From Deltaproteobacteria bacterium (GTDB lineage Bacteria; Myxococcota_A; Polyangia; HGW-17; JAJRWW01): 64,000 nt of DNA. The stretch lies in assembly GCA_029938605.1 (NCBI GenBank), contig JAOZUO010000001.1, positions 21,905 through 85,904 of the forward strand, given 5' to 3'. Under the pieces are notes generated by a model. The model made no database searches. It worked only from the letters and a program-made list of their open reading frames with translations, and was not told where the DNA came from. Numbering within the stretch: the stretch's first letter is position 1; each line of letters begins with the position of its first letter. The position numbers and the translations under genes were made by a program. This document shows positions 1-8,766 of the stretch, piece after piece.

Positions 1-1844
<1,844 letters not shown>

Positions 1845-1939
1845 GCTAGCTTCTGCCTCCTGTTGGACTCCCGACCGCGCTTAACCCGTTTTGCCTATAA
1901 TTTCCGGATCTTGAGCGTATTTCGGCCGAGGTGTTGCGC

Positions 1940-1968
1940 AAGATATTCGGGATCTCGTCGAAAGTCAA
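1940..1968 (-). promoter_or_regulatory. Sigma-70-like promoter upstream of rpsA
   Basis: On the minus strand TTGACT (1968-1963) is followed after 17 bp by TATCTT (1945-1940). That is a good match to a housekeeping promoter and would give a leader of about 90 nt before the rpsA ATG. It suggests rpsA can be transcribed separately from cmk. It was predicted by eye only. Confidence 0.45.
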
Positions 1969-1979
1969 CCGGAAACGGC

Positions 1980-2171
1980 CTAGGTCCGCGCCTTTTCCGG
2001 GCTGGATTCCATGCGCCGTCGCAGATCCGCGATCCTCTCCTCCAGATCCTCTACCTCCACGAGCTGATGTGGACGAATGGAGTGCGCGGGCAGAGCAGCC
2101 TCCCGATCCGCAAGCTCCAGCTCGAGCCGACGCAGCTCCTGTTCGAGGTCCTGAATGGGGGTTTCAGTCAT
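1980..2171 (-). CDS. Small coiled-coil protein between cmk and rpsA
   Basis: This is a 63-residue, charged, helical protein (IQDLEQELRRLELELADREA) with heptad-like Leu spacing in both halves, so it is probably a short coiled coil. Its ATG overlaps the cmk stop as ATGA, so it is translationally coupled to cmk. It has no Cys, signal peptide or membrane segment. I do not recognise a family. The tight coupling and codon use support it as a real gene. Confidence 0.65.
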   Translation of the reverse strand: MTETPIQDLEQELRRLELELADREAALPAHSIRPHQLVEVEDLEERIADLRRRMESSPEKART

Positions 2172-2866
2172 GTAGTACCGACGTTCAGCGCTTCCCGCAC
2201 TGTCTGAGCCATGTGGTCTACGACTTGGTCTATGTCAAGGCCTGTCGAGTCCACTTCCACCGCGTCGGGGGCCTGCCGCAGGGGGGACTCCTCGCGCTGG
2301 CTGTCGTCACGGTCGCGTTGGCGCTGGTCGGTGAGCACCTTTACGAAGGGCTGCTCGGCGCCCGCCTCGCGCAGTTCCTCCCAGCGACGGTGAGCGCGAA
2401 CCTCAGCCGAGGCCGTCAGAAAAAACTTCACCGGCGCGTCTGGGAACACGGCGGTGCCCATGTCCCTGCCCTCGGCCACCACCAACCCTTGGGCCCCCAG
2501 CCCGCGCTGGAGCGACAGCAGCGCAGCGCGCACAGGAGCGTGCTTAGACACCTGGGAAGCGCCCCGAGTGACCTCTGGGGTCCGAATTTCCGCAGTGATA
2601 TCACGGTCACCGAGCTGAACCCGCTGTCCGCCCTCCTTCGGCAGGAACCGCAAATCCAGCTCGCCGGCGACCCGTCCCAGGGAGGCGCCGTCCTCCCAGG
2701 AGATATCTCCTTCGAGCGCCACCAGCGCCACCGCGCGATAGATGGCTCCCGTGTCCAGCCGCACACCGCCCAGTCGCTCGGCGAGACGCTGGGATACGGT
2801 GGATTTGCCGGCCCCAGCGGGACCGTCCACGGCGATCACGGCGTTCAATGGCATGGGTTCAGACAT
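2168..2866 (-). CDS. cmk: Cytidylate kinase
   Basis: This enzyme phosphorylates CMP and dCMP with ATP in pyrimidine nucleotide metabolism. The N-terminus has the P-loop VDGPAGAGKST followed by RLDTGAIYRAVAL, the typical CMP-binding start of the family. RDITAEIRTPEV and VAEGRDMGTAVFPDAPVKFF are further family blocks, and the Arg-rich lid QRQRDRDDSQREESPL is near the C-terminus. The ORF track starts at 2902, but ATG 2866 (MSEPMPLNAVIAVDGP) gives 232 residues, normal for Cmk. ATG 2854 is also possible. The gene heads a minus-strand unit with the small coiled-coil gene and rpsA. Confidence 0.95.
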   Translation of the reverse strand: MSEPMPLNAVIAVDGPAGAGKSTVSQRLAERLGGVRLDTGAIYRAVALVALEGDISWEDGASLGRVAGELDLRFLPKEGGQRVQLGDRDITAEIRTPEVTRGASQVSKHAPVRAALLSLQRGLGAQGLVVAEGRDMGTAVFPDAPVKFFLTASAEVRAHRRWEELREAGAEQPFVKVLTDQRQRDRDDSQREESPLRQAPDAVEVDSTGLDIDQVVDHMAQTVREALNVGTT

Positions 2867-2945
2867 GCCCCATGAATATTCGCCCCGGAGGGGATCCGTC
2901 AAGCAGTGTCGACGCTGCGCCGAATCGGGTGTATCTTTTCAGGCA

Positions 2946-3746
2946 ATGGAGTCCATCGCCAGTCGGGTCGGCAAGCTGCCCAGCATCACCGGAATCCTCG
3001 TGGCCGGGGTCTTGGGGTTCAATGTCTGGACCACGCTGCTCATCGTTCCCATTCTCCACTCCGCATCCACCGGGGTACTGCACACCCGCACGCCTCTGTG
3101 GCTACTGGCGCTGCCCATTCCGTTCCTCGTGGCGGGTCTGTGGCGCCTGAGCCGGGTGCTGCTACTGGCGCTGTTCCCCATGTCATTGGCGGTGCTCATC
3201 GCGGTGTTTCGAGGGGTCACGGGCCAGGGCATCTTCACGGTCTGGACCTTCGCGGTGGCGGCCCTGAGCTTGCTGGGCTACCTGGTGGGCTCCACGATCA
3301 TCCTCGAGGTCCAGGCGCGCCAGGACGACGCCGTGCGATCCCGCAGCCTGCCCCTGCCCCCGCTGTCGGCCAAGTGGAGTCGGCGGCGTCGGGTCTACCG
3401 GATGCTGGCGATCTTCGCCGCGCTCATCCCCTTGGCGCTGATCTACACCATCGACTTCCACCCCTCCACAGCGAGGAACCTGCATAAGGAGTATGGTGCC
3501 GGAGCCGGGGAGATGCAGGCTCTATACGTGGTCTGCGCGCTCGGACTTTGGCTCTGGCTCTTCGCGACGTTCTTCATGACCCCCCTGGAGCAGCACCGCC
3601 GCGGCGACTCGGACGTGCGCCAAGACCTGATCCGGCTGGACAACCGGGCCCGCCAAGGGCGGCCACGGCTCGGCTTCTATCTGGTAGTGGCGGCGGCCCT
3701 GGGGCTCATGGGGCTTTTGCTCTGGATGCGACAAAGGTATGGTTGA
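2946..3746 (+). CDS. Polytopic membrane protein, unknown function
   Basis: This is an inner-membrane protein of about 266 residues with roughly seven hydrophobic segments, for example ITGILVAGVLGFNVWTTLLI near the N-terminus and LGFYLVVAAALGLMGLLLWM at the end. Two basic cytoplasmic loops (SAKWSRRRRVYRM; RLDNRARQGRPR) agree with the positive-inside rule. The track ORF starts at 2742 inside cmk, but ATG 2946 (MESIASRVGKLPSITG) is the better start because the upstream residues are the shadow of cmk. A small membrane protein follows after 4 bp. I recognise no family. Confidence 0.7.
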   Translation: MESIASRVGKLPSITGILVAGVLGFNVWTTLLIVPILHSASTGVLHTRTPLWLLALPIPFLVAGLWRLSRVLLLALFPMSLAVLIAVFRGVTGQGIFTVWTFAVAALSLLGYLVGSTIILEVQARQDDAVRSRSLPLPPLSAKWSRRRRVYRMLAIFAALIPLALIYTIDFHPSTARNLHKEYGAGAGEMQALYVVCALGLWLWLFATFFMTPLEQHRRGDSDVRQDLIRLDNRARQGRPRLGFYLVVAAALGLMGLLLWMRQRYG

Positions 3747-3750
3747 GTAG

Positions 3751-3939
3751 ATGAGGCGATATTTCTTTGAAATTCTCTCGGTTGTGCTGCTCGTTGGGAG
3801 CATCGTCTTTTTCCACCAGACGGTGAGCTACCTGACCCGGCGTGATTACATCGCCGGACTCATCCTTATGCTCATCGGCCTGTCAGTGATGCGGGTGGGC
3901 AGCGAAATGGCCCGCCTGGCCCTGATTGATCGCAGGTGA
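3751..3939 (+). CDS. Small two-helix membrane protein
   Basis: This 62-residue protein has two hydrophobic helices (FFEILSVVLLVGSIVFF and YIAGLILMLIGLSVMRV) joined by a short basic loop. It starts 4 bp after the preceding membrane-protein gene, and its TGA overlaps the next gene's GTG, so the three are almost certainly co-transcribed. The function is unknown. It may be an accessory subunit of the neighbouring membrane protein, but that is only inferred from position. Confidence 0.65.
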   Translation: MRRYFFEILSVVLLVGSIVFFHQTVSYLTRRDYIAGLILMLIGLSVMRVGSEMARLALIDRR

Positions 3940-4946
3940 CGGATCACAGAATGTCGGCAGGTCGAACCAAGACAAGAATGTGCCGCCTCATGGCCCTGAT
4001 GCTGATCCTGGCGGCGGGGCCGGGCTGTAAGGAGAAGCGGCAGGGCCACTGCCCCAAATACATCCAGGTTCGCGCGGTGGAGCCGACACCAGGGGATGTG
4101 GTGGTGGCAGAGGTAAACGGGCGCCCCATTCTGGCCAGCGCGGTCCGTCGGCGGGCACTCCACAGCAAGGTCACGGTCCGGGAGGGACTGGCCGAGCTCA
4201 TCAACGAGGAGCTCCTCGTACAGGAGGCTGAACGACGGGGACTGCATCGGGATCCCGGAGTTGTGGAGGCAGGAAAGGCGGCGGCCATCTACCAACTCCT
4301 GGCGCACACCTTCGAAAAAGACTTCACGCCCAAGGATGTGGAGGACGCGGAGCTACGGCGGATCTACAAACGGATGAGCCGGCGCTGGTTCAACCGGCCA
4401 GAGCTACGGAACTTCGCGCACGCCTACCTGACGCGCCCGTGGTTCAAGCGGAACCGACGCTGGACCATCGACATCGAAAAGGACCGCGAGCTCAAGCAAA
4501 TACTACGGAACTTCAGACGGCTGTTGCTCCAAAAGCGTCCCAAAACCTGGGAGGCCTTCAGGGCGCTGGCATCGAACTTCGACCAAGGAGACCAGGAGCT
4601 GTCCTTTGGCAAGGGTCTCAAATCCCACAAGGACCTGCGACCTGCATTCGCCGACGTGCTCTTCGCGCTGGTTCGACCGGGCGACTTCTCCGAGGTCATC
4701 GAGACGCGCCCCTGGTACCATGTGGCGTATCTCATCGAGATCAAGCCGCGCAAATCCATCCCCTTCGCCCAGGCTCGGTCGGATATCCGAGACAAGGTAT
4801 TTCCCGGGCTCCGCAAGAAGGCTTTCACCAAGTGGGTAGACAAGATCAAACAGCAGTGCTCTATACGCGTCAAGCCGGAGAACCTGCCCGTGGGCGGGGT
4901 GGCAGTGGGCGAGCGGTCCAAGGGTGCCTCGGCAGGGGATAGGTAG
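3936..4946 (+). CDS. SurA/PpiD-like parvulin-type lipoprotein
   Basis: This is a predicted lipoprotein periplasmic chaperone or peptidyl-prolyl isomerase. A hydrophobic segment ends in the lipobox LAAGPGC, with Lys at +2. A SurA-N-like block follows (VVVAEVNGRPILASAVRRRA, then LAELINEELLVQEAERRGL), and the C-terminal half has a parvulin-like domain (FRALASNFDQGDQELSFGKG ... VLFALVRPGDFSEVI ... YHVAYLIEIKP). The GTG start at 3936 overlaps the upstream stop; ATG 3951 or 3978 would give a more ordinary signal peptide. The protein is about 320-336 residues, close to SurA size. It would act on outer-membrane or exported proteins. The isomerase active site was not verified. Confidence 0.75.
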   Translation: MTDHRMSAGRTKTRMCRLMALMLILAAGPGCKEKRQGHCPKYIQVRAVEPTPGDVVVAEVNGRPILASAVRRRALHSKVTVREGLAELINEELLVQEAERRGLHRDPGVVEAGKAAAIYQLLAHTFEKDFTPKDVEDAELRRIYKRMSRRWFNRPELRNFAHAYLTRPWFKRNRRWTIDIEKDRELKQILRNFRRLLLQKRPKTWEAFRALASNFDQGDQELSFGKGLKSHKDLRPAFADVLFALVRPGDFSEVIETRPWYHVAYLIEIKPRKSIPFAQARSDIRDKVFPGLRKKAFTKWVDKIKQQCSIRVKPENLPVGGVAVGERSKGASAGDR

Positions 4947-4953
4947 CCGCCCT

Positions 4954-5316
4954 ATGCCCTCGGCCTTTGCGGAGATTTTGGCGGAGTTGGTGGGAGAGAT
5001 CCCCGGCGCCCTGGGAGCGGTCTTTCTGGACTGGGATGGCGAGGCAGTGGACCAGTTCTCCCACATCCCGCTGTTTGACATCCTGCTGGTGGGGGCGCAC
5101 TGGGGCATCGTGCTGCGACACGTAAACAATCTTCTGGAGAATCACGCCTGGGGGGCGACCCAGCTCGTGGTGCTCAATGGACCCGAGACGGACATCCTCA
5201 TCAAGCCCATCACCGAGGACTACGCTGTTGTGCTGGCCATGAAGGCCGGGCACCACCTCGCCCACGCCATCAGCGCCATGGACAGCGTCACCGCAGCCAT
5301 CGAGGGAGAGATGTGA
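4954..5316 (+). CDS. Roadblock/LC7-domain protein
   Basis: This is a cytoplasmic protein of about 120 residues with a roadblock/LC7 fold (FAEILAELVGEIPGALGAVF ... GAVFLDWDGEAVD ... VVLNGPETDILIKPITEDYA ... VVLAMKAGHHLAHAI). Such proteins are usually partners or GAPs of small Ras-like GTPases such as MglA. ATG 4954 (MPSAFAEIL) is preferred over the track start 4924, which lies in the SurA-like gene. It overlaps the next gene by GTGA. No GTPase gene is next to it here, so its partner is probably encoded elsewhere. Confidence 0.75.
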   Translation: MPSAFAEILAELVGEIPGALGAVFLDWDGEAVDQFSHIPLFDILLVGAHWGIVLRHVNNLLENHAWGATQLVVLNGPETDILIKPITEDYAVVLAMKAGHHLAHAISAMDSVTAAIEGEM

Positions 5317-5858
5317 TCCGCGGGCGGCTCCCCATTGGGTCGGCCGGGCTCACGTCGGGTGGCCTCCGGACGCTGGGTCGCCTGGTCACGCTGGGCGGCC
5401 TGGTCGCGCTGGGCGGCCTGGTCGCGCTGGGCGGCCTGGTCGCCTGTGGACCGGCCTTCCTGGTGCTGGCCAAGATCGACGACGCCATCGAGGACCACAA
5501 GGACCAGCGACTACCGCCCTATCTATGTGGCAACGCCATCTGCGACCGCGGGCGCGGAGAGAGCTGCGGGAGCTGTCCGGCTGACTGCGGCCCCTGCAGC
5601 AAAGCCGCCCCGGAGCTGGTGGCCCTCTCCCCGGAGTCGGGAAAGTCCAACCGCTGGGTGTCGATATTCGGCTCGCACCTGGGCGGCGTAGAGCGCCTGT
5701 GGATAGCCAAGGGTGGCAAGCTGATCCTGCTCCGGCATCGGCAGGTGTCCACCCGGCTGGAGTTCTTCATCCCGGTCGGCTCCCCCGGCGGCACCCTACA
5801 CGTACAGGTCCACGGCAAACGCAGCCCCACCGGGCTCAGCTATGATGTTCGTCCATAG
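5313..5858 (+). CDS. IPT/TIG-like lipoprotein
   Basis: This is a predicted outer-membrane lipoprotein of 181 residues. The GTG start overlaps the roadblock stop. The hydrophobic signal core is built of near-identical six-residue units (LGGLVA) ending in the lipobox LVACGP. A Cys-rich segment follows (CGNAICDRGRGESCGSCPAD, six Cys). The C-terminal half (PELVALSPESGKSNRWVSIF ... RLEFFIPVGSPGGTLHVQV) resembles an IPT/TIG immunoglobulin-like fold. The last codons lie in the 32-bp repeat that flanks the following mobile segment. The ligand and role are unknown. Confidence 0.75.
   Translation: MIRGRLPIGSAGLTSGGLRTLGRLVTLGGLVALGGLVALGGLVACGPAFLVLAKIDDAIEDHKDQRLPPYLCGNAICDRGRGESCGSCPADCGPCSKAAPELVALSPESGKSNRWVSIFGSHLGGVERLWIAKGGKLILLRHRQVSTRLEFFIPVGSPGGTLHVQVHGKRSPTGLSYDVRP
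5373..5444 (+). repeat. 18-bp tandem repeat in a lipoprotein signal peptide
   Basis: Four 18-bp units lie at 5373, 5391, 5409 and 5427. The middle two are identical, and each encodes six residues of the hydrophobic core (LGGLVA). The array ends exactly at the lipobox Cys codon. Confidence 0.92.
5823..5854. repeat. Left 32-bp direct repeat flanking the HUH element
   Basis: This 32-bp sequence is identical to 7039-7070. It starts with the small inverted repeat AGCCC-CACC-GGGCT. It contains the last codons of the IPT lipoprotein gene, whose stop immediately follows (CCA TAG). The neighbouring bases on both sides differ between the two copies. Confidence 0.95.
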
Positions 5859-5979
5859 CGCGCCCGCCCCATAGGGGCCGCCAAAAAAATTACTCGATCG
5901 CCCAGAACGCCGATTCAGCCCCGCTCGACACCCTGAATCGACTATTTATATTGCATCGGGCCCTTAGCCGGCCGTTGGA

Positions 5980-6150
5980 TGTTTCATTTTCCCGCCGGAT
6001 GATTTATCTCAGCCAAATCTGAAACAAAAATAGCCCTTTGGTGTTTCACATTCCCGCCAGATGACTCATCCCAGCCAAATCTGAAACAAAAATAGCCCTT
6101 TGGTGTTCCACTTTCCCGCCAGATGAATCACCTCAACCGATTCTGAAACA
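5980..6150 (+). repeat. REP-like array, three 62-bp units
   Basis: Three 47-bp imperfect palindromes (5980-6026, 6042-6088, 6104-6150) start with TGTTTCA, or TGTTCCA in copy 3, and end with TGAAACA. They are separated by identical 15-bp spacers (AAAATAGCCCTTTGG), so the period is exactly 62 bp. The centre of copy 2 contains GATGACTCATC, a perfect inner palindrome. The same family occurs inverted at 13556-13726. Conserved spacers argue against CRISPR and for REP/BIME-type elements. Confidence 0.9.
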
Positions 6151-6224
6151 AATCTCCACAATCCAAGCAACCGTCACCGGGCAGCGACGATAACCCTGTT
6201 GAGACAACGAAGCAGGAGTAGCCA

Positions 6225-6977
6225 ATGCCGCCGATCGGACACCACATCATCATTCGACTCCGCTCCGACCGGGTGCTCACCCCTACCTCGGTCCAGAGGC
6301 GCATCGCAGCGCGAGTGGTCCTGGAACAAGGACGAGTGGCCAATTTGATCAACTTCTCCATTCCCGATACCCACGCCCACATTAAGGCTGCTTGCAGCGA
6401 CGCCGCGAGCCACGAAATGGCACGACGGGTCGAGCTGAGCCTGGGCCGGCGTCTGCACCTACCTGTTGGATTCGAGCGGGCCCGGGTCAAACCGATACGT
6501 GACGTCTGGCATCACTCCAGCCTGTTTACCTATGTCTTCAACCAATATCGCCATCACGGCCTCGACTGGGATCCCTACTTCGAGGCCACGAATCTGCCCG
6601 ATCTCCTTGGGATGCGCCTGATTGGAGCCTACACCAGCGACAATGTTGGAAGGGCGCTGCCCCGCATAGGGCACAAACAGCTTCTCAAGTGGTTCGGCTG
6701 TGACACGGTTCCGCCCGCGGACAGTCCCGTGGAACGCTTACTCGACGCCGCGTCAGCCGCGGCAGCGCTCCCCTCCCTACACGGCTCCAGCCGCGACGTG
6801 CTAACCGCCCGCCGCGCCGTCGTCGAAATCGCTCACGGCCAGCTCCAACAAAACGAGCTGACAGAGCTCCTACGAATATCGCGCACGTCACTGCATCGTC
6901 TGCGTCAACGCCCCGTGGACCAACGCCTTGTGGAGGCGATACGCCTACAGCTCAGCCTGAGGGCAATGCTGAAGTAA
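6225..6977 (+). CDS. Y1/RAYT-like HUH transposase-related protein
   Basis: This 250-residue protein has the layout of REP-associated tyrosine transposases: an N-terminal HHIIIRLRSDRV strand, a downstream HUH-type motif in FSIPDTHAHIKAA (about residue 50), and a later block KPIRDVWHHSSLFTYVFNQY ... NLPDLLGMRL. A C-terminal helix-turn-helix-like region (LLRISRTSLHRLRQRP) could bind DNA. In the helix where Y1 enzymes usually carry the catalytic Tyr (ASHEMARRVELSLGRRL) I see no Tyr; Tyr residues occur only later, in LFTYVFNQY. It may therefore be domesticated or use another Tyr. The REP-like array 75 bp upstream supports the RAYT assignment. Confidence 0.6.
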   Translation: MPPIGHHIIIRLRSDRVLTPTSVQRRIAARVVLEQGRVANLINFSIPDTHAHIKAACSDAASHEMARRVELSLGRRLHLPVGFERARVKPIRDVWHHSSLFTYVFNQYRHHGLDWDPYFEATNLPDLLGMRLIGAYTSDNVGRALPRIGHKQLLKWFGCDTVPPADSPVERLLDAASAAAALPSLHGSSRDVLTARRAVVEIAHGQLQQNELTELLRISRTSLHRLRQRPVDQRLVEAIRLQLSLRAMLK

Positions 6978-7038
6978 TTCCCAGGCATCGCAGTCTAAAC
7001 AAATACCAGTGATCTCGCGCGACGATTCCGCGCTGAGA

Positions 7039-7070
7039 AGCCCCACCGGGCTCAGCTATGATGTTCGTCC
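7039..7070. repeat. Right 32-bp direct repeat flanking the HUH element
   Basis: This is an identical copy of 5823-5854. On the minus strand it encodes the last codons of the small gene at 7052-7312, including its TGA stop. Confidence 0.95.
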
Positions 7071-7312
7071 TTGAGAAACAGCTTGTGATACTCGTCATCG
7101 GACAGGTGCTTGCGTAGCAGCTTGCCCGCCCAGTCCACGGTGGCGAGGATCTCCTCCTCGGATAGACGCCCCGCCAGCACCCCGATGAGGTCGTCGTCGG
7201 TGAGCTTCTGCAGATAGGCCATCAGGGAGTGCTCGTCAGTCTCCCGGTCCACCCCGAAGGCGATCATCCCCACATCATAGTCATTCACAAAATCGTGCTT
7301 GTGTTTTGTCAT
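7052..7312 (-). CDS. Small conserved cytoplasmic protein, unknown function
   Basis: This 86-residue acidic protein (MTKHKHDFVNDYDVGMIAFG ... RETDEHSLMAYLQKLTDDD ... LSDDEYHKLFLKDEHHS) resembles short 'cytoplasmic protein' entries of deltaproteobacteria that share the pattern FGVDRETDEH and end in a helical EEYHxLFLK. It has no signal peptide, Cys or membrane segment. The C-terminal codons and stop lie in the right 32-bp repeat, so the HUH element inserted without breaking this frame. It follows the SGNH hydrolase gene after 42 bp on the same strand. Confidence 0.65.
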   Translation of the reverse strand: MTKHKHDFVNDYDVGMIAFGVDRETDEHSLMAYLQKLTDDDLIGVLAGRLSEEEILATVDWAGKLLRKHLSDDEYHKLFLKDEHHS

Positions 7313-7354
7313 CGTCTCTTCGCTGTCGTTGTTATTGTTGTTGTTTTGTTGTTG

Positions 7355-8758
7355 TCATCGACGCCGACGCCGACGCCGACGCCGGGGGTCGGGGGCCGGG
7401 GGTCGGGGGCCGGTCCTGCCCTTTCGTAGCTCCCGGTGGACCCCTTCGTGGGTGCGGGGATTGAGCGGACAGGACGTGGAACCGAGCTTCTTGCGAAAGC
7501 GATCGTACGCCCGCAGCAGTCCCTGGGCAAGGAGACGCCCCATGAGGGCGGCTCCGTCGGGGGTGAGATGGGTGAGATCGTGCCACATGAGAGAGGGCTT
7601 GGCCCGAAACCACCGCTTGGCGGCACCGTCTCCGCCCTGGGTGGCGAGGCTGTCCCAGAACGCGCAGCCGTTGGCCAAGGCCGCCGCACGCTGCCACTGG
7701 GAAATGCGTCTCATGATGGGGCGACTCTTCTTGGAGCGGTACCAGCTATAGCCGCGATCCACCGGCCCCACCACCAGGCACGAGATGCGCGGTCGTGCTT
7801 GCCCCAGGCGATTGAGCACCTTCTTGACCCGGCGCCGGTACCACTGCTCGGTCAGCTTTCGAATATCCGAGGAGTTGGCCCCGTACTGGAAGATCACCAG
7901 GGAGACCCGACGCTGGCGCAGTTGCCGGTGCCAGTGGCGGGTGGGCAGCTTGAGCAGGTTCCCAAAGGAAGTGGAGACCATGCCCAGCCCGTCGAACACC
8001 ACGCCCGGGCCGTTGCGCTCCAACGAGAGGCCATAGAGCCTCACCACGCCCCCGCCGCCATGTACGAGCCGCAGCCTCCGGGAGGTCTCCGGGAACGCGA
8101 TGGTCTGCATCCCCCCGCGCCCGCCCATCCCGCGCGTGGAGACCCGCCCCAGCTTCACCCGCCCCGTGGACAACTCCAACCATCCGCCGCGTGCGCGCTG
8201 CTCGTAATACAACCTCACCCGCGACACGCGCCCGCCCATCTTCCCCTCCTTTCGGACTCGGAGGGTCAACAGGGCACCCGGGTTGATGGACCACGTCAGC
8301 GCGCCTCCGTAGCCATAGTGTCCATTCTTCAAGTAGCGGTACAAAAAGGACGCCAGGCGCCAGTACTTGTTCCGCCACACGCGAACGCCCTGGCGGTGGT
8401 AGTACTTCGTGGGCGAGCGCAGCAGCAGGTAGCCGTGCCCTCCGTCGCCGAACCGCGCCTGCAGCACCTGACGCGCCGCCGAGCTCACGCGGTCCCCGGC
8501 CACGATGGAGTCCCCATAATGGGCGAGTCGTACGATCTTCGGGCCTCGCCGATCCTCCAGGCAGGCCAACTGCTCGAACACCCGCCGGAGTCCCTTATGG
8601 CCCGGGTCCTCAATATCCCGCGGCGTGAACAGCGGCGTAACCCGCGGGGTGTCGCGCGCAATAGCCCGCGAGCCGTTGCCCCGAGGCGCACTCCACGCCC
8701 GGCCGGTGAAGCTTCCCAGCAACATCAGTGCGACAATGGGGATCTGGACGCGGTACAT
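7355..8758 (-). CDS. Exported SGNH/GDSL-family hydrolase
   Basis: This is a predicted periplasmic esterase or acetyl-hydrolase of about 467 residues. ATG 8758 (MYRVQIPIVALMLLGSFTG) gives a clear signal peptide; the longer track start is rejected. SGNH blocks are visible: block I RLAHYGDSIVAGDRV with the Ser nucleophile, a block-III-like YGANSSD, and block V LMWHDLTHLTPDGAALMG with the Asp/His pair. The middle part looks like a beta-rich insertion (KPT-YYHRQ to RLYGLSLERN). The gene starts 8 bp after the cyclodeaminase stop, so it shares that operon. The C-terminus ends in nine Arg residues encoded by a hexanucleotide repeat, which is odd. Confidence 0.78.
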   Translation of the reverse strand: MYRVQIPIVALMLLGSFTGRAWSAPRGNGSRAIARDTPRVTPLFTPRDIEDPGHKGLRRVFEQLACLEDRRGPKIVRLAHYGDSIVAGDRVSSAARQVLQARFGDGGHGYLLLRSPTKYYHRQGVRVWRNKYWRLASFLYRYLKNGHYGYGGALTWSINPGALLTLRVRKEGKMGGRVSRVRLYYEQRARGGWLELSTGRVKLGRVSTRGMGGRGGMQTIAFPETSRRLRLVHGGGGVVRLYGLSLERNGPGVVFDGLGMVSTSFGNLLKLPTRHWHRQLRQRRVSLVIFQYGANSSDIRKLTEQWYRRRVKKVLNRLGQARPRISCLVVGPVDRGYSWYRSKKSRPIMRRISQWQRAAALANGCAFWDSLATQGGDGAAKRWFRAKPSLMWHDLTHLTPDGAALMGRLLAQGLLRAYDRFRKKLGSTSCPLNPRTHEGVHRELRKGRTGPRPPAPDPRRRRRRRRR

Positions 8759-8766
8759 TCCGCGGC

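Larger units (their letters stand above)
5855..7070 (+). mobile_element. REP-array plus HUH-transposase-like insertion
   Basis: This segment of about 1.2 kb separates two genes whose 3' ends would overlap if it were removed. It holds three 62-bp REP-like units and one gene for a Y1/RAYT-related protein, and it is bounded by perfect 32-bp direct repeats (5823-5854 and 7039-7070). In the right-hand context the lipoprotein frame would still end (CCT TGA). This supports a model in which the right copy is the original junction and the element arrived with, or created, a duplication. Known Y1 HUH elements do not make target duplications, so the mechanism is unclear. Confidence 0.7.

Noticed and set aside
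5866-5878. Intrinsic terminator (GCCCC-ATA-GGGGC)
   Set aside because: It is followed by an A-run, not a T-run, on the plus strand, so it is not a canonical terminator.
5980-6150. CRISPR array
   Set aside because: The spacers are identical in sequence and only 15 bp, and no cas gene is near, so REP-like units fit better.
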